Below are positions 25,317 through 33,900 of a stretch of 33,900 nucleotides of DNA, in pieces; the stretch's first letter is position 1, and every line of letters starts with the position of its first letter. Where the stretch lies: positions 1 through 33,900 of the forward strand of contig JAHEBA010000036.1 of NCBI GenBank assembly GCA_024642465.1, given 5' to 3'. The position numbers were made by a program, and so were the translations under genes. Origin of the DNA: Alphaproteobacteria bacterium (lineage in GTDB: Bacteria > Pseudomonadota > Alphaproteobacteria > Rhizobiales > Aestuariivirgaceae). The notes under the pieces were generated by a model that worked only from the letters and a program-made list of their open reading frames with translations, ran no database searches and was not told the origin of the DNA.

Positions 25317-26249
25317 GTGCGTGCCTACATCGAATGGATCGGCCGGCGTGGCACAGTGCTGATGCCGCTTGGCATCCTGATAGGCGTTGCGGTGCAACCG
25401 CTGGCGCACCTGCTGTTCCCGCTGCTGCCGTTGACCGTCTACGTGATGCTCACCATCGTGCTGAGCCGCCTGGATGTGGAACGCGCCATCGCCCACATCC
25501 GCAAGCCCAAAGTGTTCATCATCTCGCTGATATACGGCTTTCTGCTGCTGCCGCTGGCGATGTCGCTGATCGCTACCGCCCTGCCCCTGTCGCCGGGCCT
25601 GACCGCCGCGCTGGTCATCTACGGCACATCGCCGCCCAACTACGCCGCAGCCGCGCTTGCCTTCTTAATGGGGCTCGATGGCGCCCTGACCGTTGCCACC
25701 ATCTTCGCTGCTACCGCGCTCCACCCGCTGATTACGCCAATCTTCACCGAGTTCTTCGTCGGAGAGCACATTCACCTGTCCGCCACCGAACTCGGGCTGC
25801 GCCTCGCCGGACTGATCGGCGCTTCCGTCGTATCGGCACTCGCCTTGAGCAATTGGCTGGGACCGGAACGGCGCAAGGCAGCATCCACCCTTTTCGACAG
25901 CATCAACGTGTTGATCATGGTCGTTTTCGCCATCGCCCTGATGGCGGGAATTCCTGATCGCGTCATTGCCCAACCCTTGTACGCCCTGTCCCTGATAGCG
26001 CTCGCCACGGGGCTTCACGTCGGGCTGAACCTGCTCACCGTAGCGCTTTTCCTCGTAACGGGCCGCGACAGGGCCATGACATTTGGCTATGCCCAGGCAG
26101 GCCGCAACATCGCCGTGGTGATGGGTGTTCTCGGGTCGGCCGCCCCTGCCGACGCCTGGCTGTTCTTCGCCATGCTGCAATTCCCCATCTACTGCCTGCC
26201 CATGCTGTTGAAGCCGCTCTACGCCCGACTGTTGCAATTTCGTGATTAA
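25317..26249 (+). CDS. BASS/SBF-like transporter
   Basis: This 310-residue membrane protein has about nine or ten hydrophobic segments and resembles the bile acid:sodium symporter (BASS) superfamily, with IYGTSPPNYAAAALAFLMGL in the first half and YAQAGRNIAVVMGVLGSAA in the second. Such carriers move organic anions with sodium; the substrate is unknown. The start is GTG at 25317 with CCGGAG ten bases upstream. It follows the TRAP permease by 15 bp, so it probably serves the same pathway. AEC-type auxin carriers share this fold and are an alternative. Confidence 0.75.
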   Translation: MRAYIEWIGRRGTVLMPLGILIGVAVQPLAHLLFPLLPLTVYVMLTIVLSRLDVERAIAHIRKPKVFIISLIYGFLLLPLAMSLIATALPLSPGLTAALVIYGTSPPNYAAAALAFLMGLDGALTVATIFAATALHPLITPIFTEFFVGEHIHLSATELGLRLAGLIGASVVSALALSNWLGPERRKAASTLFDSINVLIMVVFAIALMAGIPDRVIAQPLYALSLIALATGLHVGLNLLTVALFLVTGRDRAMTFGYAQAGRNIAVVMGVLGSAAPADAWLFFAMLQFPIYCLPMLLKPLYARLLQFRD

Positions 26250-26303
26250 CCTCAACTGTAGTGACTATCGCACTGGCTGCATCATTCCGGCATACTCCCA
26301 TTC

Positions 26304-27023
26304 ATGAGATTCCTCGCCGCAATTGCCATTGGCCTGCTGTTTGTCCTGACAGGCGTCACAGCTGCATTGGCGGCCGATGCTGCCGACCGCGCCATCATCG
26401 GCTTCTCCGGTAACGGACGCTTTTTCGCCTTCGAGGAATTCGGCATCCAGGATGGATCCGGGTTTCCTTATGCCAACATCTACGTGATCGATCTGGAAAA
26501 GGACCGCTGGGTTGAAGGATCGCCCGTGCGCGTCCTCAAACGCGAGGAAAATGGCAGCTTGTACGAGGCCCGGCGCCAGGCGCTGAACGAGGCTGCCCCC
26601 ATCATCGACAAGTACGGCACCATCCAGCCGGCCAGACTGCTGGCCAGCAACGCGGTTGGCGAAGAAGTGTCGGACCCCCACACCATGGTGTTCAAGCAGT
26701 TCCACAACGTCAGCACCCTTTGGACGGTAAAGCTCACCCATGTCGATGTTCCGGTTCCGCCACACTGCCAGTCGCTGCCGACGGTCAAGGGGTTCGCTTT
26801 GTCGGTGCAGGCTGACGACAAGGAAGCACAGGAAGTCTACCGCGATACCGAGATGCCGGAGTCGCGCGGCTGCCCGGAAAGCTATCGCCTCGCAGACGTG
26901 ATCTCGTTCGGCGAAACGGAAACCGGCAAGTCGGTTGTGCTGATCCACAAACTGACCTTCGGATTTGAAGGCCGCGATGCCCGGTTCCTGGCCGTGCCGG
27001 TGGAGTTGCCGGGCTGGCGATAG
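26304..27023 (+). CDS. Secreted DUF2259 protein
   Basis: This 239-residue protein belongs to DUF2259, a family of predicted secreted proteins of unknown function. A signal peptide is clear (hydrophobic 4-22, probable cleavage after ALA near 23). The family features are seen in FSGNGRFFAFEEFGIQDGSG, YANIYVIDLEKDRWV and the C-terminal VPVELPGWR. Two cysteines (PPHCQS and SRGCPES) may form a periplasmic disulfide. ATG at 26304 lacks a strong ribosome binding site. A broken paralogue follows 40 bp downstream in the same orientation, so this is a tandem duplication. Confidence 0.85.
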   Translation: MRFLAAIAIGLLFVLTGVTAALAADAADRAIIGFSGNGRFFAFEEFGIQDGSGFPYANIYVIDLEKDRWVEGSPVRVLKREENGSLYEARRQALNEAAPIIDKYGTIQPARLLASNAVGEEVSDPHTMVFKQFHNVSTLWTVKLTHVDVPVPPHCQSLPTVKGFALSVQADDKEAQEVYRDTEMPESRGCPESYRLADVISFGETETGKSVVLIHKLTFGFEGRDARFLAVPVELPGWR

Positions 27024-27063
27024 CCGGTTGCACGCCGTCACGTCAGCACACATACTGGGCTGC

Positions 27064-27780
27064 ATGAGACACCTCCTGATTGCCGCTTGCGCGCTCATCC
27101 TCACCGCGCTCTCGCCAGCCATTTCCTTCGCAGCAGTCGACGACGACATCCGCATCACCGGTTATTCCGAGGACGGCAGATACTTTCCCCATGAAACCTT
27201 CGGCGTCAGCGACGGCAGCGGAGCCCCCTATGCCAGCATCTACGTGCTCGATGTCGCCAACGACAAATGGGTCGAGGACACTCCCGTGGAGTCGAACTTC
27301 GGAGAGGAGGAACACTCCACCGCCCTGCCCGCACAGATGCAGGTCCGCCAGAAAGCGGCGCCGATCCTTGCAAAGCTGGACATCAGGTATCCCTGGCGCG
27401 AACTGGCCAGCGTGACTGCGGGACAACAGGTGTCCGACCCCCACGAAATGAAGTTCAAGCGCTACACCAACATTTCGAACCTGTGGACAGTGAAGCTGAC
27501 CGAGTTCGGCCTTGATGCCGCGCAGGAGTGTTCCGGCGAGACAAGGGGCTTCGCGCTGGCAGTTGCAAAGGGCGATGAACCATTGACCGAGGTCTATCGG
27601 GACAAGCGGCTGCCGCAGAGCCACTACCGCCCCGCAAGCTACAAGCTTGCGCGGGTGATAGACTTCGGCAACGAGTAGATATAGGCCAGCGTAGTTCTGG
27701 TGCACAAGTTCTCGCAGGGCTTCGAGGGCATGGCCGCCAGCTTTCTTGCCATTCCGGTCAAGCTGCCAACCTGGCGATAA
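27064..27780 (+). pseudogene. DUF2259 paralogue interrupted by two in-frame TAG codons
   Basis: This is a second DUF2259 gene, with signal peptide (about 1-23), YSEDGRYFPHETFGVSDGSG and YASIYVLDVANDKWV matching the upstream copy. Reading stops at TAG 27676-27678 after 204 residues. A second TAG follows at 27682-27684, and then the same frame continues without any indel through ASVVLVHKFSQGFEG and IPVKLPTWR to TAA at 27778-27780. The full frame is within one residue of the intact paralogue, so only point changes broke it: GAG ATA GAG to TAG ATA TAG is the simplest history. The second of the paralogue's two cysteines is Arg here. It may be a young pseudogene, or a secreted protein truncated by 34 codons. 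Readthrough is possible but not supported by any suppressor evidence. Confidence 0.8.
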
Positions 27781-27866
27781 GCCGGATTGCCATGTTGTAG
27801 GCTTGGGCGGTTGCTGCTAACCAGACGGCCATCCTGCCTGCAACCCGACAGCCCGAGAGCCCGCCC

Positions 27867-29171
<1,305 letters not shown>

Positions 29172-29175
29172 CGCC

Positions 29176-30969
29176 TCACCCCCGCCCGTCCCAGGCGCCG
29201 AGGGTGTGTATTTCGTTGAGATCAAGCGTGCCCTTGCGCATTTCGATGCCCTTGAGATCTCCGGCCAGTCCCGGAATCACTTTCTCAAGTGCGGCGCGCA
29301 ACTCCTTGTTCTTCATGGCCTTCTTCAACTCTGGCGGATCAACGGAAATGACCTGCCCGTTCTCGATCCAGGCGTGGATGCGGCCTGTGCTATGGTCAGC
29401 CAGTCGGATGCGGCTGATATTGCGCAGGCACTGCGCGAGAAACTCGGCATTGCGCTCCGGCGCCAGTCCTTCGGCATCCAGGTACACCTCGTCCGGTGAA
29501 TGCGCCTCCACGTTGATCTTCGCGAACCGGTCAACGTCGAGCAGGAACTTCACGTCGAGAATGTTCATCTCGCCGTTCACCCCGAACGCTACCGTGCGCG
29601 GGCGCTGGCCCTTCGGCACAGAATTGTCGAGGAACTCATAGTGGACCTCCTTCACCTCGCTTCTGGCCCAGGTGAAGAACAGCTGCGGCATGCCGGTGAA
29701 CGCCTCGACATTGTGATACAGCAGGTCGTCCACCGCCTTGTAGCGGCCGAACTTGTTGCCCCGCCCCCACGCCCGCTCCACCGTGGCATGCGGCGGCGTG
29801 ATGACGAAAAACAGGAACACCCGGTCGCCGAACCGGGTCAGCAACCGCCCGCCGTCGGCCTCGTTGGGCTGCACCGAAAAGCTATCGAAGCGAAAGCGGT
29901 CCACCAGCAGGTGCGGAATGGCGCCGCGGGCAGCGCGGGCCGCCATGTATTCATCAAGCTTGGCGTCGATGATCTCGATCTCGTGGCCGGTCAGCGACCC
30001 GGCATAGCGCGTTGCCTCTCCCAGCGAGTCGTAGTCGAGCAGGTACTTGCGCCAGATGTCCGGGCTGATCAGGGCAAAGTCGGTCCAGTCGAGCTTCAGC
30101 GCCTCGGCCAGCTTGCGTTGCTGCGGGCGAAGCGTGCTCTTGCCCGCTGCCGATGCCCCCTTGACGTTCATGATGACGGGCTTGGCCTGTTCAGGTAGCG
30201 TCTTCCAGCCTTCTCCCGTGGCCGCAGCGTAGACACAGGGCTCTACCAGTTCACCGATGCCCCTGGAACCGCGATCATTGCAGAAACAGGTCAGCGCAAT
30301 CTCCGCAAGCAGGTCCTTTCCGCCCACCAGCCGCCCGCGCCGGCCTGTCACCGCTCCGGCCATGCGCGACAACGCCGCGTAGACGCCGCGGCGATGGATG
30401 TCAGTGTCGTCCTGAGCAAGCCACTGCCAGCGCGCGATGGCCTCTTCTTCGCGCTGCGCAACGCTGGCGGCAGACTGCTTAGAAGGCCTTGTTTGCCGGC
30501 CCAGCAGCTGCGCCAGCCACCCCCCGCTTCCGCCGCCCCTGCCCGCTAGCGCCTTGGGTGTCAGCACGCCATCCAGTTCCTCGGCGATCAGCGCTTTCGC
30601 ACCCGACATTTCCCATTCCCAAGCGGCAATGATCTCGCCGCGCGCGGGCGCCACGTACCTGGACATGATGGTGCCGGTCATGCGGCGGAAATTGATGCCC
30701 AGATCCTCGTACACCTTGCCGTCGGGCACCGACAAACACCCCATCACCCGGATCAGCACCTCGTGCACGATCAGGCGCTCAGGCCGGAAACGCACCAGTT
30801 CCTGCGGCTTGAGACCTGTGAAATCGGCAAGCTCGCGCGCCTGGCCAAGCGGCGTGAAAACGTTCTCGGACCGGTACACCGTGGCCAGCGGCAAGAACGC
30901 CTCGGGAATTTCCGACGTGATGCCGGGGTTCCACGGGCCGAAGCGGGAATCGTCAGTTTTCTTGTCCAT
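29176..30969 (-). CDS. Uncharacterised P-loop protein, zeta-toxin-like kinase core
   Basis: This 597-residue protein is not a family with a function I know. A Walker A motif, GASAAGKST, lies at 271-279. It is followed by ISPDIWRKYLLDYDSLG, where Asp304 is placed like the catalytic Asp of zeta-toxin/UDP-GlcNAc kinases, and then by GAIPHLLVDRFRFDSF (349-364). Residues 1-260 form a separate helical region with no motif I can name, including a low-complexity glycine/serine patch (about 143-150). The region 460-597 is a third part with KFLLDVDRFAKINVEAH. There is no signal peptide or membrane segment, so it should be cytoplasmic. ATG at 30969 is preferred; GTG at 31011 would add 14 residues. No antitoxin-like gene is adjacent. 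It is divergent from the thioesterase gene. Confidence 0.75.
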   Translation of the reverse strand: MDKKTDDSRFGPWNPGITSEIPEAFLPLATVYRSENVFTPLGQARELADFTGLKPQELVRFRPERLIVHEVLIRVMGCLSVPDGKVYEDLGINFRRMTGTIMSRYVAPARGEIIAAWEWEMSGAKALIAEELDGVLTPKALAGRGGGSGGWLAQLLGRQTRPSKQSAASVAQREEEAIARWQWLAQDDTDIHRRGVYAALSRMAGAVTGRRGRLVGGKDLLAEIALTCFCNDRGSRGIGELVEPCVYAAATGEGWKTLPEQAKPVIMNVKGASAAGKSTLRPQQRKLAEALKLDWTDFALISPDIWRKYLLDYDSLGEATRYAGSLTGHEIEIIDAKLDEYMAARAARGAIPHLLVDRFRFDSFSVQPNEADGGRLLTRFGDRVFLFFVITPPHATVERAWGRGNKFGRYKAVDDLLYHNVEAFTGMPQLFFTWARSEVKEVHYEFLDNSVPKGQRPRTVAFGVNGEMNILDVKFLLDVDRFAKINVEAHSPDEVYLDAEGLAPERNAEFLAQCLRNISRIRLADHSTGRIHAWIENGQVISVDPPELKKAMKNKELRAALEKVIPGLAGDLKGIEMRKGTLDLNEIHTLGAWDGRG

Positions 30970-31075
30970 CGCCGCAGAGTATGCCCATGCGCCATGTGGC
31001 GAAACAGCCACTGTTCCAGCCCGTGGTTGGCCCTAGACTTGGCTCCCGAATCCAACGCTTTCCGGAGCTTGCACC

Positions 31076-31483
31076 TTGTCTGACCTCAAACCCGGCCTTA
31101 CCGGCACCGCAGAAATCATCGTTGGCACCAGCGACACCGCTCCGCGTGTCGGCTCCGGCGCCATTAAGGTCATGGCCACGCCAGTGATGATCAACCTGAT
31201 GGAAGCAGCGGCACTGGACTGCGCCGAGCGATACCTCGACCCCGGCCAGCAGTCGCTGGGCACCCATCTCGACGTCAGCCATGTCGCCGCGACGCCTACG
31301 GGCATGCGGGTCGTGGCGAAAGCGACCTTGCGCGAGATCGACGGCCGCACGCTCCACTTCGACGTGAGTGCGGAGGATGAAGAAGGACTGATCGGCGAAG
31401 GCACCCACAGCCGCGTTGTCGTCAACGCCGAGCGGTTCGAACAGCGCAACCGCGAAAAGGCCGAGCGCGCCCGCAGAAGATGA
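31076..31483 (+). CDS. Hotdog thioesterase, FlK-like
   Basis: This 135-residue single-domain hotdog protein resembles fluoroacetyl-CoA thioesterase FlK. The FlK catalytic residues Thr42, Glu50 and His76 correspond to Thr35 (VMATPVMINLMEAAALDCAE), Glu43 and His69 (GTHLDVSHVAATP), with identical spacings of 8 and 26 residues. FlK-like proteins outside the fluoroacetate producers are common and their natural acyl-CoA substrates are mostly unknown. It could in principle supply a thioesterase missing from the betaine cluster, but it lies 19 kb away and nothing ties it to that pathway. The start is TTG at 31076 with CCGGAG upstream; no ATG is available. It stands alone, divergent from the P-loop gene. 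Confidence 0.85.
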   Translation: MSDLKPGLTGTAEIIVGTSDTAPRVGSGAIKVMATPVMINLMEAAALDCAERYLDPGQQSLGTHLDVSHVAATPTGMRVVAKATLREIDGRTLHFDVSAEDEEGLIGEGTHSRVVVNAERFEQRNREKAERARRR

Positions 31484-31513
31484 AACCCGCCCTGGCCTTG
31501 GCCGGAGCGGGTT
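31484..31513 (+). terminator. Hairpin after the thioesterase gene
   Basis: Directly after the thioesterase stop, AACCCGC (31484-31490) pairs with GCGGGTT (31507-31513), with an inner GGCC/GGCC pair around TT that extends the fold. It sits between convergent genes and may end transcripts from both sides. No clear T run follows, so efficiency is uncertain. Confidence 0.5.
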
Positions 31514-31540
31514 CGGGTCAGTCCATATCCCGGTTAGCTG

Positions 31541-31987
31541 TCAGTAGCTGACGCGGATCAGCGTGTTGCTGCGGCCGTACTTGTTCACAAGGTTGTAGAA
31601 CGTGCGCGCGTTCGACGTGTGCAGGCGGATGCAGCCATGCGACGCCGGACGGCCGAGCTTGCTCACATAGTTGGTGCCGTGAATGGCGAAGCCGCCATGA
31701 TAGAACACCGAATACGGCATCGGCGAGTTGTAGTACTTCTTCGAGTAATGCATCCTCGTCGTCCACTTCGGACGCCACGTGCCGGTGGGCGTTCCATAGC
31801 CCTTGCGGCCCGATGAAATCTTCCAGCTGGCATGGTGCTGGCCGTTCACGGTCACCCGCATGGTCTGCGACGACAGGTCCACGGATGCGACAACACCGGC
31901 GAGCGACGCAGTGGCCGTTGTGGCAAGCATCATTCCGGCGGCCAGGATACCAGCGATCCCCCCGAATATCTTGGTTTTCCGGTTCAT
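31541..31987 (-). CDS. L,D-transpeptidase (YkuD domain)
   Basis: This 148-residue exported enzyme has an N-terminal signal segment (hydrophobic about 9-29, ending ATASLA) and a minimal YkuD domain. The active-site block is FAIHGTNYVSKLG followed by SHGCIRLH, with His103, His117, catalytic Cys119 and Arg121 all present. It would form 3-3 (meso-DAP to meso-DAP) crosslinks in peptidoglycan or attach proteins to it. No LysM or PG-binding module is present. ATG at 31987 has GAGGAGAA upstream; a longer open frame to 32143 would bury the signal sequence and is rejected. The 180 bp before it separates it from the upstream phosphoribosyltransferase gene and probably holds its own promoter. Confidence 0.92.
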   Translation of the reverse strand: MNRKTKIFGGIAGILAAGMMLATTATASLAGVVASVDLSSQTMRVTVNGQHHASWKISSGRKGYGTPTGTWRPKWTTRMHYSKKYYNSPMPYSVFYHGGFAIHGTNYVSKLGRPASHGCIRLHTSNARTFYNLVNKYGRSNTLIRVSY

Positions 31988-32167
31988 CTGTCTGTTCTCC
32001 TCGTGTTCTTTGACCCAAGGAAACCATGAGCTTGGCGAGGAGTACACCCGATCACCAAAATGTGAACAGTGCCCAACAGCATCGTGACAATTCTGCCACA
32101 GTTCAATTTGGCAGTCCTGGTTCGACTCGCGGAACTTTTGCACGTTGCCATCACCCTGACGGCTGGA

Positions 32168-33409
32168 CTATCGCTCGAACAGGAACTCCCGTCCCAGCTT
32201 CACTCTCGGCTCCCCATCGTAGGAGATGATATCTGCCGTGGCGTACGTTTCGGTTAAGGTAGCCGGTAAAAAGCTACCGGTCCCGACCGTGTCTATGGGC
32301 GCGCGCGCCGCCCCCATTATCTGGCACTTTTGCGGGCTGAAGCCTGAAGATGCCACGATTTTTGCCTTGTTGAAGCCCGCCACGTCCAGGGCTTCCCGGG
32401 TGTGGATGATGCTCGCAACGGAAACGCCCGAACCGAACAGGACACGGCGCACCTTGTCCACCAGGATGTTGCCGGGGTCGAGCTGGAAGGCGCGAGGACC
32501 GAGGACGAATTCAACGATGTTGTACTCGCCATCGACGCCCAGCCAGTTGCCGACGGTCTCGACCGACTTCTCGTAATCCAGCCCCTCCGCAAACCGCCCG
32601 CCATGGGTATCCAGCCGCACGCCCAGCGTCTTGCCCTTCTCGTGCAGCTTCGCGGTGTTGAAGAACCAGTCAGCCGTGCGCAGCGAATCAGTGATCTCGA
32701 GCCCCTGATAGTCGACGAGCGCCACCAGTTGATCGATGTCCGGCAGCCGCTCGGAGAACATCTGCGTGGCCTTCAGCACATCGCCTCCGGCATAACCCAC
32801 CAGCGCATGCGGCATGGTGCCGATGCCTGCCATGGCACCGAAAAACGGCGCAGTCACATCCTGCGACGACCCGATGAAACCGCGCACCTTCGGGTTTGCC
32901 TTGCGCGCCGCTTCAGAGCCAACGGACGCACCATAGGCGGCCAGCATGTTCATCTCCACGCCCGAGCCGTGGCGGGCATGCATGTCGATGAAGGCCGCAT
33001 CCGGCAGCGCCAGGCACATCTCGTAGGCATTCTCCGCCGACACCGACGGAAAACCGGTCTTCTGCAGCAGCAGCGTCTCCACCTCGGACAGCTTCGACAT
33101 CGGCCCGGTCACTTCCATCAGCTTGCGCTCGGCCGGAACGATCTCGCCCTCGGCAAAAAATCGCGTCACCGTTGCGTCAGGCACCAGCCTTGTGATCAGC
33201 CGCTCCGCCGGTTCAAGCGCAGCAATGCAACGCCGGCGCAGGAACACGGCATACGTGACTTGCTTCTCGCCATTGGCTTCCACGACCATTCGGGTGTTTG
33301 TGAAGTACTTGTCGGTGACAGCCCCCAGCGGGCCGGCCGCCAGCGATACTTCGACAAGCCTGTCGATGGCCCCATCGCGTGAGGCTTTGGCAGACGGCTT
33401 CGATGTCAT
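32168..33409 (-). CDS. Nicotinate phosphoribosyltransferase-like protein
   Basis: This 413-residue protein has the nicotinate phosphoribosyltransferase pattern: TDKYFTNTR near the N-terminus, MHARHGSGVEMNMLAAYGAS, GIGTMPHALVGYAGGDVL (His201 matches the phosphorylated-histidine region), LVDYQGLEITDSLR and GVRLDTHGG. The expected reaction is nicotinate + PRPP (+ ATP) to nicotinate mononucleotide in NAD salvage. The sequence is closer to the compact branch often annotated 'putative nicotinate phosphoribosyltransferase' than to E. coli PncB, so substrate specificity is less certain. ATG at 33409 is the natural start; its ribosome binding site is weak. It reads in the same direction as the aldolase gene upstream, 201 bp away. 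Confidence 0.85.
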   Translation of the reverse strand: MTSKPSAKASRDGAIDRLVEVSLAAGPLGAVTDKYFTNTRMVVEANGEKQVTYAVFLRRRCIAALEPAERLITRLVPDATVTRFFAEGEIVPAERKLMEVTGPMSKLSEVETLLLQKTGFPSVSAENAYEMCLALPDAAFIDMHARHGSGVEMNMLAAYGASVGSEAARKANPKVRGFIGSSQDVTAPFFGAMAGIGTMPHALVGYAGGDVLKATQMFSERLPDIDQLVALVDYQGLEITDSLRTADWFFNTAKLHEKGKTLGVRLDTHGGRFAEGLDYEKSVETVGNWLGVDGEYNIVEFVLGPRAFQLDPGNILVDKVRRVLFGSGVSVASIIHTREALDVAGFNKAKIVASSGFSPQKCQIMGAARAPIDTVGTGSFLPATLTETYATADIISYDGEPRVKLGREFLFER

Positions 33410-33550
33410 GATTGGAAACTGCCCTGGCAGTTGGAGGGACGCTACGGACGGGGATTTTGACTATCAGGCATCAAGGCGTCAATGGTGGGAGAAGCATGAT
33501 GCCGAAATCATGGACGTTCACTCTGACGCCGAGGTTTCGCCGCCACCGCA

Positions 33551-33588
33551 ATGGCCGCCGCGCAGCATCGCCAAGTCTGCGCGGCCAT
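33551..33588 (-). terminator. Hairpin downstream of the aldolase gene
   Basis: ATGGCC...GCGCAG and CTGCGCGGCCAT form a 12-bp stem with a 3-base bulge, 23 bases beyond the aldolase stop on its transcribed side. There is no T run. It is a plausible transcript end or processing hairpin; otherwise the gap 33410-33610 holds nothing I can support. Confidence 0.35.
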
Positions 33589-33610
33589 CACTGCCCGCGC
33601 CGGCGGCTTC

Positions 33611-33900
33611 TCACAATTCGCCCAGCACGCTTTTGGCTGCAATGGTGATGAGCCCTGCATCGCCAATTGCAGACACCAGATTGAAGCCCTGGCCCGCAAA
33701 GCGATTGGCTTCTTCCGCACCCGTCGCATAGATGCCCGCCAACTTGCCCGCCTTCTTCGCAGCCGCGACGATCTCCGGAAACGCCGCCTTGACATCCGGA
33801 TCGTTGGCGCCGCCTACCATGCCGCCCGACAGGTTGATCGACAGGTCGAACGGCCCGACGAACACTCCGCCAATCCCGTCCACGGCAAGAATCCCGTCCA
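33611..33900 (-). CDS. HpcH/HpaI-family aldolase, C-terminal part
   Basis: The last about 96 residues of an HpcH/HpaI aldolase (2-keto-3-deoxy-acid/citrate lyase beta type) are present; the gene continues past the right edge. The visible family motif is DGIGGVFVGPFDLSINLSGG, whose GPFDLS segment forms part of the substrate site, followed by the C-terminal helices PEIVAAAKKAGKLAGIY and FNLVSAIGDAGLI. These class II enzymes cleave hydroxy-oxo acids to pyruvate and an aldehyde. The substrate cannot be told from this fragment. It is upstream of the phosphoribosyltransferase gene on the same strand. Confidence 0.88.
   Translation of the reverse strand, partial: DGILAVDGIGGVFVGPFDLSINLSGGMVGGANDPDVKAAFPEIVAAAKKAGKLAGIYATGAEEANRFAGQGFNLVSAIGDAGLITIAAKSVLGEL

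Noticed and set aside
24593..25957. A 454-codon open frame overlapping the TRAP permease and the BASS carrier
   Set aside because: Arg, His and Pro-rich shadow of two genes with clear transporter motifs in another frame.
29176..30969. A toxin-antitoxin pair involving the zeta-like P-loop protein
   Set aside because: No small antitoxin-like gene is adjacent; neighbours are purB and a thioesterase, and the protein is far longer than known zeta toxins.

Overview
The window looks like chromosomal DNA from a high-GC alphaproteobacterium, most likely of the Hyphomicrobiales (Rhizobiales) type. This is inferred from gene families (DUF2259, DUF2254, DUF4864, a stand-alone Lrp/AsnC ligand-binding domain protein, GcvA-like LysR, class I AspAT, TRAP transporters), dense packing, and frequent GTG/TTG starts. 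The genus cannot be read from the sequence. I see no rRNA, tRNA, IS element, prophage gene or CRISPR array.

Layout. (1) 17-2913, minus: small and large subunits of a molybdenum hydroxylase in the order S-L, with the large subunit of the form II 'CoxL-like' type; the operon probably continues past the left edge. (2) 3093-3515: a small secreted DUF4864 protein. (3) 3512-11706: the main metabolic block. A divergent GlxA/CdhR-type AraC regulator faces a tightly coupled operon of BKACE enzyme, carnitine-3-dehydrogenase-like protein, two acyl-CoA dehydrogenases, an ADP-forming acyl-CoA synthetase and a crotonase. Read together this is a plausible gamma-butyrobetaine/crotonobetaine/carnitine to glycine betaine route. 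(4) 11707-17240: DUF2254 membrane protein, Tat-type metallophosphoesterase, then on the minus strand a lipoprotein, an MltB-like lytic transglycosylase and an amidase. (5) 17281-20884: aspartate aminotransferase, a 56-residue small protein, a divergent LysR regulator and an EamA exporter. (6) 21383-26249: ligand-binding-domain protein, Asp/Glu racemase-like enzyme, a complete DctPQM TRAP transporter and a BASS-type carrier. (7) 26304-27780: tandem DUF2259 paralogues, the second broken by two in-frame amber codons. (8) 27867-33900: purB, a large uncharacterised P-loop protein, FlK-like thioesterase, L,D-transpeptidase, nicotinate phosphoribosyltransferase-like gene and the end of an HpcH/HpaI aldolase.

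How the genes work together. Region 3 is proposed to activate a betaine to its CoA ester (synthetase), desaturate it (paired dehydrogenases), hydrate it (crotonase), oxidise the released beta-hydroxy acid (dehydrogenase), and cleave the beta-keto acid with acetyl-CoA (BKACE). The carnitinyl-CoA and betainyl-CoA thioesterases are not in the cluster. Region 6 looks like uptake plus racemisation or isomerisation of a small carboxylate or amino acid. The best leads for undescribed biology are the 597-residue P-loop protein, the double-amber DUF2259 gene, the 56-residue protein facing the LysR gene, and the racemase/TRAP/BASS cluster.
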